This document shows, piece after piece, positions 51,469 through 61,372 of a stretch of DNA of 64,000 nucleotides. The stretch's first letter is position 1, and every line of letters starts with the position of its first letter. Position numbers and translations under genes: made by a program. The notes beneath the pieces were generated by a model, which saw only the letters and a program-made list of their open reading frames with translations, was not told the origin of the DNA and ran no database searches. The DNA is from Zarea fungicola (Eukaryota; Ascomycota; Sordariomycetes; Hypocreales; Cordycipitaceae), in NCBI GenBank assembly GCA_900169235.1, contig FWCC01000137.1:186001-250000 (forward strand), written 5' to 3'.

Positions 51469-53719
51469 GTACAACCGTTGGCATGCATTTATATTTCATC
51501 TTCTAACCTGTTCCGAAGACCGCGTTGAAATCCAAGCTTTTTGTGCAACTAGTACGAGCTAGCGTGATGATCAGTCGATTTATTCAATGCCATGGTGTTT
51601 TGTGGTGGCTTTTAAATGGCCGTAGCATTGCGGGTTTCGCGGACAGTGCATACCCCCCTTGAACAGGAGAGATCCTCTTACTTAATGCTCTCCATCTTGG
51701 CCGTATGGTGAAGCGGGCAACATTGTGATTCCCACTAGTAAATAGATTAGTTAGTTAACTTCGTCCGAATTGGGGAGAGTAAGCGTCAATAATTGCAATG
51801 GCTAAATATTGAATGATGTGCGAAATTGGCTGGTGCGAAAGTAACATTGGCTTTTGCAGCGACGATTGATGAAAGACGACTGCTGTTGACAAAAATCTTG
51901 TAAAGACAAATCAATTGATGGGATGAGACTGTAGGAGTACTGCTGAGAGCATTACTACTATTTTGATGCATGGACTCTTTGTTGGTACGATCACAGGCGG
52001 TTACAAGGCACAGTACTGAGAGGGGCGCCTCTCAGTATATATTGTGTTTGGTAACTTGATGATACTAAAAACTAGCTATAGCCAGGGGAGGAGTTCTCCC
52101 TCTATATACAGGAAATTAGAAGGCAGTCAAAAGCAAACAGCAGATAGGAAAACCTCTCTTCTCTCTGCAGCTGCCGCGATGACCCCGTATCCAGGGCGGG
52201 CAGCCATTGGTCACGATGTTGACCTACGGAAGCTTGCAGCAGGAGTCAGGTTTCGCTGGATGTGCTGCTTGACTGGAGTCAGCAGCCACAACACTCTTAG
52301 CTAAAGAAGATTATCCACACAATGTCCTTATTAGTTTGAAAGTCACATCACAGGGTTAAACTTTAAGTCTTGTTTGAGGGGGCAGTTCCGGTAATGTGGA
52401 TGCTTCTTGAGTCCAATCTGCGTGAATGGGAGTCAGAACCACTTGCTTTTTAGGCGCTGCAGTATCTGATGCACTTGTCAGCTAAGGCAACAATGCCAAG
52501 GCAACGTTCTACATCCCTGCAATGATAATAGGCTAACATGAATTCTCGACGGAGTACGGAGTACATGGCGCCGCAATCAACATGAATGGCGCAATATTTC
52601 GCACTATAAAGTTATAAAAAGGTATACATACATACAATCTTTTTTAGCACGACGGTAGTTACCCCAAACACAACGTGACGCGGCGGCCAGACCAACTACA
52701 CGGCTGCCGCAGGGATCTGAACCAATTTGTATTTTCTCGACTGTGTTTATTCTGTGTAGTTGAAATCTACAAGAACATGGAGCCGTAAAGATCTTGTACG
52801 AGGACTTCTGATCGTGCTATGTGTGACGCATTTACCAACTTGTATTGTGTGCAGGACCAGTAGGTGCGGCAAACTCTGCTTCCCAGTTCCATTTAGACCA
52901 CCGATCGAGGAACGAAAGTCCCACAGTAAAGGCTCTAGTTCGCGTCAGACTTTGGGCCCTTGCCGGCCATTCGGCTATATCTTGCTTGAGCGGTGGCTTG
53001 TAAGCCTTGTATGCACGTTCAGGCGATCCAGCTACAGTCAATTGACATGGCCACTAGGCCTATTACTAGGCTGTACGCGGTATCCAACCCGCCATTCGGC
53101 TGGGCTGCTCAACAGCCCCAAATGACTCATGCAAACCCCTACATCAGCATTCTTCTTGATGTACCACTCTCATGGGACTATTATTAATAGCAGACAGATC
53201 AGATGTTCGGGATTTGGAGCTTGAGTCTTGTCTGTTTGAGCATTCTGTACTGGTTAGTTTAGAAAGCACCTCTCCGAAGCGTTCTTAACTGTATGGCTGC
53301 CCAGCCTTCCCGCCACCTTCCCAATAGTGGAGTTTCGCCCATAGAATGCAACAGCATGCCTTTTAACCTAGACATCCGAGACATATCTGAGATGGAAGAC
53401 CTCCGAGCGGATTTAGTTTTAGTAGTGCTGCATAGCCCCGAAATTACACAACACTGTCACGACTAATCATTTATTCTCAGCAACGTCCAACCAGTAATGT
53501 CTACTATTAGCACACCTCCTAAGATGAATCTTACACCCCTAGTCCATAGTGATCAATGCTGCCAAATTCCATTTAATCATTCTCACAAAGCAAGCACTTT
53601 CTATCACCTCCGTCAGCCTTGCCAGTGTTGTTTAATTGTCTATATAATCTCAGCATCTCTATAACTGTTGCTGTATTCTGGTCGCCTACCAAGTCTTCGT
53701 CCAGCAAATTATTTTCGAC
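51469..53719. other. 2.25-kb gene-poor region
   Basis: Short open frames only. A 121-codon plus-strand frame (52760-53125) has no plausible start context, domain or codon signal. Nothing supported. Confidence 0.35.
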
Positions 53720-55327
53720 ATGGTATTCTGTGGTATACCGAGCAAAGCCTGTGCAAACTGCCGTAGCAAGAAGAAAAAGGTGAGAACGCATGTGCGTCGT
53801 CTTTGCATCTCAAAAACGACACTACAGTACAACTTGGTACCTGTTACTGGTTACTAACTGGAGTCGAGTGTGACGAGCTTCGTCCGAGCTGCTCCCGATG
53901 TCGGAACGCTGGTGAGATGTGCCACGGCTATAGAGCGTTGGATCGATTCCGAGATCAGACTCAGCATGTTAAGAAAAGAGCCCAAACAGTATACGACAAA
54001 TCACACCGCAATCATGTACCGCGCATTATATGTGAATCACTAGAGCATCACGCTATTACTTTCTTCTTCGACAAATTCTTTTTGTCCGAGTTGTCAGATC
54101 TACACCATCTCGCACTAATTCCTAGGGCACGATGTGAGGACAGTCATACGACAGCCCTCTGGAATATCATGGTTGCGATTGGGGTGGCAGGTATCTCAAA
54201 CATGAGAGAGGACATGCAGATCATGCTCGTATCACAACGTATTCACACCGCAGCGCTACAGCAAATACAGGCTTTGTTGGTAGATGACAAGCAGAGACAG
54301 CCTCGAACTATACTTGTAGTCCTATTACTAGCTTTATATGAAGTGAGTTATTACTATCATCCACTCATCTCTAACCTCACTTAAGGCATTAACATACTAG
54401 ACAATTACCTGTCAGACATCACAGGCGTTGCAAACTTGGAGTCAGCATGTCCAAGGCGCTACTGCTTTATTTCAGCTTCAGAATCCAGACGTAGCATGTG
54501 ACGAGCCTCTAGCTGGCTTATTCGTCTATCTTCAACGTCAAGTGGTACGTTCAGAATGTGCCGTATAATTATTCTCCCTTCCTTGCGACTTATGATTTTC
54601 TAGATACTAGATTGCTTGCAGAGAAAGGTGGCGGTTCCTCAGTCGATCAAATGCTGGTCCAAGAAAGCCAAGCATAACCTCAGTGGCACGAGTCTCTGGG
54701 AAAACAATATGGAAGATTTATTGATAAATCTATGCGAGCTACCCCCTTCCCTTCGATCTGGTGACATGCTTGGCGATGAGGCTGTTCGCACTGCGGCCTC
54801 GATCATTGATGCGCTCGACCGATGGCTTTTGGACACCCCACTAGGCTATTCGTACGCAACAGAATACAAACTTGGTCACGAAGACGGCGATCTGTTTTTT
54901 TGGCTGTTACCACACATACGCGGATCCACGGTCCATTATTCTGTGGAATCGATACCGGACTCTTCGTTTGCTCTGTCATTCCTTCATCCTTGAGGTGATA
55001 TCCGCAGAATCAAGCACGAAACATAATGAACTACATCGCCTATCCAGTCAGGCTATATTTGAAATGACAATTGAGATATGTGGCAGCATTCCGATGTGTG
55101 TTGGCGATAAAAGCAGTTGCAATGGCAGGCTAGATGTGATTGATAGTCGTCTCTTTTGGCCATTATACGCCTGTGGAGTAGATAAGACTGTCTCTGTTAT
55201 GACAGCGGACTGGGTTGCTCGTCAATTAAGCAAAATGAGCAAAATCACAGGAAATGGCCTTGCAACATATCTTGCTCATGTTCTAGAAGAGGGAAGCCAA
55301 CCCATCAAATGGCAACACATAGGATAG
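53720..55327 (+). pseudogene. Zn2Cys6 transcription factor with T7 homopolymer frameshift
   Basis: C6 zinc-cluster nuclear regulator. Exons 53720-53779, 53869-54342, 54401-54544 and 54604-55327, three in-phase GT-AG introns (89, 58, 59 nt). The cluster spans C11, C14, C21, C28, C31 and C38 (Cx2Cx6Cx6Cx2Cx6C), with intron 1 exactly before C21; ACANCRSKKKK and PSCSRC are the ends. The remainder resembles the fungal factor regulatory domain (LALYE, QTWSQHVQGATAL, IILWNRYRTLRLL). In exon 4 a run of seven T (54895-54901) breaks the frame: with six T the text DLFFGCYHTYADP continues to stop 55327 (466 aa); with seven the original frame stops at 54993 and loses the last 110 aa. It may be real inactivation or a homopolymer sequencing error. 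Confidence 0.78.
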
Positions 55328-56235
55328 TAGAGTAGACAGGCTCTCTTCTTCCACATACAACATTACTATGAGATACCCTTTCCACTATATGCATATTAGC
55401 ATGGCAGCTGAGGGAAATGTACAGAAATTCTACTATTCTACTTGATAAATTAACCAACTTAACTAACCTTATCTAACGAGTTGATGGAGCACTCACTAAG
55501 GCGCGCTAGCCTTGTGGCACAAATGACCCGGCAACCCTCCGTACCCTAAATTAGTCGAACCTCTCCCGCAATAATACCGCATGGCGCATGCCTGTTCACT
55601 AATCACATTTGTGCCTTCATACTGGCACGTTTGGACAGATGCGGTGGACTGGTACAGCCTGCTCGTCGTCCAGCGGCACCACAGGCTCGGTCATGCCAGC
55701 GACATGCCTGCCAAACGTGGGATTTACTACCTGAAATTAGACATCTTCGCGGATCCAGCGGTGCTACTGCGCGATGGCAACATTCTTCACTGAGGTGTGT
55801 AGTTACGAGTCACTGTTTATTAGCAAACCCCTCAACATACAGTTTAAGAACCCTCGACCCATGACAATCGACAGCTGCTTAGTCTTCTACAATAACCATT
55901 TGAGTTTCCCATGAATAATTTTCCTCTCGCCTCTAAATCTCCATTGCATTAAATCAACCAGCTACTTAAATTAACACATTAGCATAAGTACTTTGACAGA
56001 GGGCCAATTCCACCTTTTTATTTTACAGTGCTTAGCGATCGTTCAATATAACACAGTGAGTATATTAAATAGTTTCCCATAGTCTAACATTATTTCTTCA
56101 TCACTGTCTGGCAGACCTTTTAGCGGTACTTCTGTCCCATGAACGTTTTAGTGTCCTAGTAGAGCTGATGGCTATACAGAAGACTTGATTCATACGGCTA
56201 ATCTCGAATGTAATATAGATATCAAGAATCATGTC
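55328..56235. other. Intergenic region
   Basis: About 900 bp, mostly AT-rich, no gene supported. Confidence 0.35.
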
Positions 56236-56290
56236 ATGTCATGTGAGCAATGTCGACATTTGAAGGCACGATGTGATCGAGCGACATGAC
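56236..56290 (+). pseudogene. Remnant of a Zn2Cys6 zinc-cluster N-terminus
   Basis: Begins MSCEQCRHLKARCDRAT then stop. This matches the first half of a C6 cluster (Cx2Cx6C with basic linker); the second half is absent in frame. Downstream text near 56612-56715 (LQPMLRVLVADISG) may belong to the same decayed gene, but I could not connect it. Confidence 0.4.
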
Positions 56291-56871
56291 ATCCCCGCGG
56301 CTGCACTGGATACATCTCACCACAGTTGCCATGTATTGTGGACAGCATCATAAAGCCCATTCATAATGAAACTCGAACTTTATCGCCTTAGAGGGCATTA
56401 ATTTGCTTCAGCTGGGCCATTTGATCGCAACCCGTCAGAGCCATACAAGTTGGGTTCTGAGTGTCTCAATAATCATGACATTAGCTGCGAATTCAACCGA
56501 TTCTCCACTGACTTACATCCTCAGCTACCGTTCATAGATGAACTTAAGCCACGGGAATGTCGCAATCACTCATCCTTTCTCTTCTAGACGATCATCACAA
56601 TTGCTAGCAAGCTGATTTGCAGAAAGCGCTTCAGCCCATGCTTCGTGTACTTGTAGCCGACATCAGTGGTTCTGGCGATCAGGGTATTGCAGAATGCCAA
56701 GCACTCTGTCTCTTGTGTAAGTGACCTCTATTTGTAGCTCAGCAGCTGCTCAAACTTTCATTAAAATCTAGGTACAGATTCCCTCAGTTTTTGCCATCCA
56801 AACATCAGCCAGATTTACCCTTCCGTAACTTGGACCATGCTTACCCCCACTAATGCAGGTATAGATCGTGC

Positions 56872-57750
56872 CTAGTTGGCGTAAGGCCACAGGCTACCAC
56901 CGTTGTTTCCGTTGGTGCACGATCTATGATCGTTTCCACCGCAGCCGCTGTTACATCCCAAGTTGCCCTGATTTATACCGTTGTTGCCGGCCTGGTTCAC
57001 ATTGGCATAGGCCCAATTGTGGTCGTAGTAGGAGTCCGTAGGACCTTGGCCCTGGCCAGCACCACAATGGGTATGGGTTTGATAGTTCGGATATCCATTA
57101 TGGTAGGACATGAGGGGCTGGTACCAGATAGAATGGCAGCCAGATTCCACAAAGTTCCACTGGCAGGTGCGAGTGTCGGTCAAGGTAAAGGTCTGTCCCC
57201 AGGCAAAGCTAAAGCTAGCAGTAATAACATCGTTAAACTTTACACTCAAGCCATACGTCCAGGTCTGCGAGACAGCAAAGCTCGTGGAGATTGCCTCGGT
57301 ACACTGGTCGCAGTAGAAGCAGTTGCCGACTTGGTGCCAGCTCTGGTACCAGTACCCCCACTCGTGCTGGTCGTACCATTTCTGGGTCTCGCTCCAGCAA
57401 ATTGGTGGTGCAGACTCGCGCTTGGTCAGAGAGTCGATGAATGCTGCAGACCCATCGACAGGCTCCTGGTGAGGAGAGTGTTCACGGCTAACCACATTGT
57501 TCTCCTCTCGGATAGCTTTCAGTTGAGCACGAGTGTACAGGTTCCTCTTGATCTCCACTGTGCCATTGGGATGAGTGAGCTCGGTGATGACATCTTGCGC
57601 AGGCTGCTTGATAAGGAGACAAATAGGGTCCGTAGTGCCTTCCTCGCATGGGATGAAAGTTGTCCCAGCAGGAGGTTCCGATCTGAGAGCCACCGGGCTC
57701 GCAAGCCCAATAGCCACGAAGGACAGCTTAAATACGCTGTTGAATAGCAT
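56872..57750 (-). CDS. Secreted, Kex2-processed cysteine-rich protein (family shared with 33067-34067)
   Basis: 292 aa, single exon. Start 57750 chosen because it opens directly with a signal peptide (MLFNSVFKLSFVAIGLASPV); an upstream ATG at 57801 would put 17 extra residues before it. A pro-region with LYTRAQLKAIREEN and N-glycosylation site NGT leads to a dibasic SLTKR processing site near residue 118. The mature part holds ten cysteines, aromatic repeats (WYDQHEWGYWYQSWHQ), then VKFNDVITASFSFAWGQTFT, LTDTRTCQWN and SIWYQPL, and a Gly/Asn-rich tail. The middle aligns by eye with the 33-34 kb protein (G-x-VK-x-DV-I/L pattern, T-x-T-x-T ladder, Cys, W-x-Q), so they look like divergent paralogues. 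Function unknown; no enzyme motif is seen. Confidence 0.72.
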   Translation of the reverse strand: MLFNSVFKLSFVAIGLASPVALRSEPPAGTTFIPCEEGTTDPICLLIKQPAQDVITELTHPNGTVEIKRNLYTRAQLKAIREENNVVSREHSPHQEPVDGSAAFIDSLTKRESAPPICWSETQKWYDQHEWGYWYQSWHQVGNCFYCDQCTEAISTSFAVSQTWTYGLSVKFNDVITASFSFAWGQTFTLTDTRTCQWNFVESGCHSIWYQPLMSYHNGYPNYQTHTHCGAGQGQGPTDSYYDHNWAYANVNQAGNNGINQGNLGCNSGCGGNDHRSCTNGNNGGSLWPYAN

Positions 57751-60145
57751 GATACAGTAGAAGAGTGCGGCTGAATCTGTTAAAGAAAAGGGGGAAGACA
57801 AGTGAGATGATTTACTCTATGAGGCTTGATTTTCACCTCTAGGAAGGGAAGCTCGTCCTTCTTATACTTCCCATGCATTACTGGAGCTGCTTCTGCGATA
57901 ACTAGTAATGCTAATGTCAGATAATATTGGTCAAGGCATGTTTTGTGGCGCTAGGTTTACCTAGGCTTAAGCTATGTTGATGCTGAATATGAGTCAATGT
58001 GAGTACCGCGTTGGATTGAGTTCTGGAGACCATCTCTCGTCGGCCACTTCTCCGACTATTGCCTGCCAGGACAACTCTCCACACGTCGCCCGACTGACTT
58101 GAGTGGAACTGGAAGTACTTTCTGATGAATAAGTTCAATCCAATCAACTCGTATCTTTTGACTGCCGTATGGCTCCCTAAAATCTTACGCATTCAGGCAG
58201 CCCCTCCACAGCTGCATCGCGGCTGACAACGGCGGGACATTTGAACTAGTTACCGTAAAAGGAATTGTCCGCAGTATGGTTGCACCCTTCCAAAGCTAGA
58301 AAACGCCACCTAGAATAGTGAGTGAAAATAATACCTAAGCTAAGTGCTAATTTCTCATTCGCCCTTGCATCTAGGCATACTAGCGACGCCATGAATACGC
58401 CGATAGTCGCGTTTTGGGCGATGGCGCAGTCAATGAAACATCGGGATAGCCTGCTTTCATGCCCCTAACCGCAGTGATGCGGAGACTAGCAGAGAAACGC
58501 CCTCTAGCCAGCCTCAATGTGTGGTCGGTATTTAATCTTATATTTGAGTTTTTGAGTTCTTGAGCTAATTACGGCTTCTGCAGTTTGTCTGCTGACAATC
58601 TCATCTGCCATATCGGGGATAATCGGGAACGGTTTATACTAAGAGTAGCGACTTCTTTCCCTCGTACTACTTCTCTCTCATGGTAAGGATAAATCATGTT
58701 TTTGTCAAGTTTTGATGCTTCTTACTAACGCGAGTAATTCTCGCGGCTCTTGGAAACTTTTTTTTTTCAGTTTAATACTAGTTACAACCTTTTGTCCAGA
58801 AGTATATCCTATCATGAGAAGGTGGAAGTACTGAGCCAAATTCTTCAGCACATCTTGTTACATCATAGCACGAGGTCAGACAGTAAGAGTGCCTAGAATA
58901 TTGTTACAACAAGGAAGGGAAAGGCAAGGAGTGTCTGTTGCGCCAAAAAGTGGCCACCCACAACAAAGGCGTGGTTATTATTCCACATCTGCTTGACAGT
59001 CTGACTGCAGCTTACTAGGCCCTGCCGTACCTCTAGCGCAATAATTATACCCGCTACTGGTAACGCGTCATCTTGAAAAGCCTCGATTGTAGACCGTGCG
59101 GGGTATTAATCTAGTCGTGAGAGACTAAGTCGGACTTTTTATCATGCACACCGTTCTAAATAACCGGCCGCTTATACCAGATTCGATTTTACCCCTCGGG
59201 CAATCAAAAAGGAGCAAGTAGAACGCCTGTGACGAATACCTGGGAGCTATTGAAGCAATGATTGCAAGAGTAGAGGCATTAGAAACGAAGAAATATAGAG
59301 TTGGTTGAGATGTGAACCTGTGAACCAGTCGAGTGCTTAGGGGGGATATAGTAGGTACATGGGAGGCCAGTCAAGGTAGACGCGCTGCAATAACTCAGTA
59401 AGGCAGTCTAGATCTTGATAGATCAATCTCAGCAATAGCCTCTGTATTGAGAATTTTACTCATACCCGGTAACAATACTTCCGGAAGAGTGCCGTTGGAA
59501 TACGAACTTACCTAATGAGCACCTACTGTGATTTACGAGATGAGCCAATGTGACAGGCATTATGAAGGTATTTGCCCCGCATTCTGCTTACGGGAATTTA
59601 TTCGGCAGGACCGAGGGCGGTAACTTCAAGCCATGGATTAGGTATCTAGAATACTTATCAGTGGATTCCACCTAGTTGCCCAAAGTTCAACAACACGAAC
59701 GGTTATCCCACCTGCCCACCTTCTAGCACCCAAGCTATGGACAAATCTCCAGCCACGGCTGACCGTTGCTTGATCTTTTTTGGGCCTCTGTGGTCTAGTT
59801 GATAATTATCTGCAGAGTAGCGCCCCAGTCATTACATTAACTAGCGCGGAAAAGGAGCATGGTTCTATATTACTATGCATGTGGGTGTGAAATAGGGTAA
59901 CAGTCATTGCTAACGGCTTGATATTGACTGGGCTATCGACCTCTTGGCAGTGATTAGGGAAGTTTAGGATGCCTGCCAAGTGAGATTAGTGGCACCAACC
60001 ATCTGGTAGCCGATTAGCTGCCTGGCTTGTAGGGCCTTGAATTAGTTGTGAATACCTTTCCTACATTGGCTTGCTGGCGTTTGGGACAGTCTCAATTGAC
60101 TCCGGTGATGCAAGGCTCTCGGGCTGGCCTGCTGTCTGCGGTGCT

Positions 60146-60175
60146 GTTTGACCAGCTGGAGTTTGACCAGCTGGA
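60146..60175. repeat. Perfect 15-bp tandem duplication
   Basis: GTTTGACCAGCTGGA occurs twice with no spacer (60146-60160 and 60161-60175), consistent with a recent slippage duplication. Confidence 0.85.
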
Positions 60176-60904
60176 AAGAGACTGGGTATTGTCCCCCACA
60201 TCAATTTTTCATGCTCAATTGGACCGTTTGCAAATTACGACTCCGCAAGGCCAAACCAGGAAGCAAGTATGAACTTGTCCTCCGTCTTCGAGCCGGTTAT
60301 CGCTGCTACCCACGTGCTCCAAGTTTGCGTGGATTAGCTGAAAGCCGAAGGCGCCTCCTGTAAAAGGGAGCCCCGTCACGAGAGTCTACTTGACCGCCGA
60401 TGGATCCTTGTTGGCCGAACTGCTAGTCACCGAAGCCCAGCTGAGAATACATGGGGAAAGGTGGGCCAGAAGGGGATCTGGCTATGGGACTAGGCATTGT
60501 TTGTAACGGTTGAAAATGCCGATCAAAATACTGTCGGGATTAGTTTTGCTATCATGAAGTCTTGCAGCGCCTGCTGTATCAGTATATTTGTTCATCAAGC
60601 AGAGAAACAGTGAGACCAAGCTGCTAGCCAATGATCAAGGCTGCTTTTTCACCAACACTAAGGGCCGTAGTGTTCATGTTCGTCTGACGGTTCGTGGCAA
60701 AATTGAGAACCTATAATTCGGCTAGCCAGAATCACTCTAGCCAGGTGCGTCCTGCCTAGACCATGGAGAGCGGCCGCGCCATGGCGCATTGTGGCTGCAT
60801 GTATTAGCACCCACCTAAAGTGTACTGATTTTAAGAACTTCAACCTTTCATCATTTCGATAATGAATAAAATTCGCCAAAAAAATAAAAACATACAACAG
60901 CCGG

Positions 60905-60906
60905 NN
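60905..60906. other. Ambiguous bases (NN)
   Basis: Two N symbols show an unresolved position in the assembly. Confidence 0.99.
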
Positions 60907-61372
60907 GATATCTATGGTCGTATGTATCATGATTGCCTCTGAATCAATCTATATAGTGGACAGTAGACAGTTGTTCAGGACAAGCTCTTACACAGGCTAG
61001 ACAAATAGCGAAAACATGGCGAGCGTCAGACTGCGCAGGCTCTAGTCTCCAAAGCGGAATTTCTATCATGTATTGCCCTAGATAACTACTTGTTCGACTA
61101 GAGTAGCCAGCATGCAACGAACGCAAGCGCTTCGACTGCCTCAACAATTTCCCTTTCTATCAACTACACGCCTACATCACTGCAATCGGGATTTCTCAGG
61201 CGCATGTTTTCGCCCGAGTGCATCCTGTTGTTGATTGAATTTAATTAACCGGATCTAATTGGGTTTGTTTTCAATGCCTGCTAAATTTCAGTCATGATCT
61301 GGTAGATACATCTGCGAATACGAGAAATTGAATGAGTAGATTTCTGCGGGTGAATCAATTCATGGGTTCCTT

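Larger units (their letters stand above)
57751..61372. other. 3.6-kb gene-poor region with assembly gap
   Basis: No gene supported on either strand. It includes a perfect 15-bp tandem duplication at 60146-60175 and two ambiguous bases at 60905-60906. Confidence 0.4.

Noticed and set aside
52760..53125. Plus-strand frame of 121 codons with a hydrophobic start
   Set aside because: The start does not form a clear signal peptide and the remainder has no protein-like pattern; likely chance.
56926..57747. Plus-strand frame of 273 codons
   Set aside because: Shadow of the secreted protein on the minus strand, which has signal peptide and Kex2 site.
60048..60272. Short plus-strand frame over the 15-bp duplication
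   Set aside because: The repeat FDQLEFDQLE arises from the DNA duplication; there is no domain and no support for a gene.
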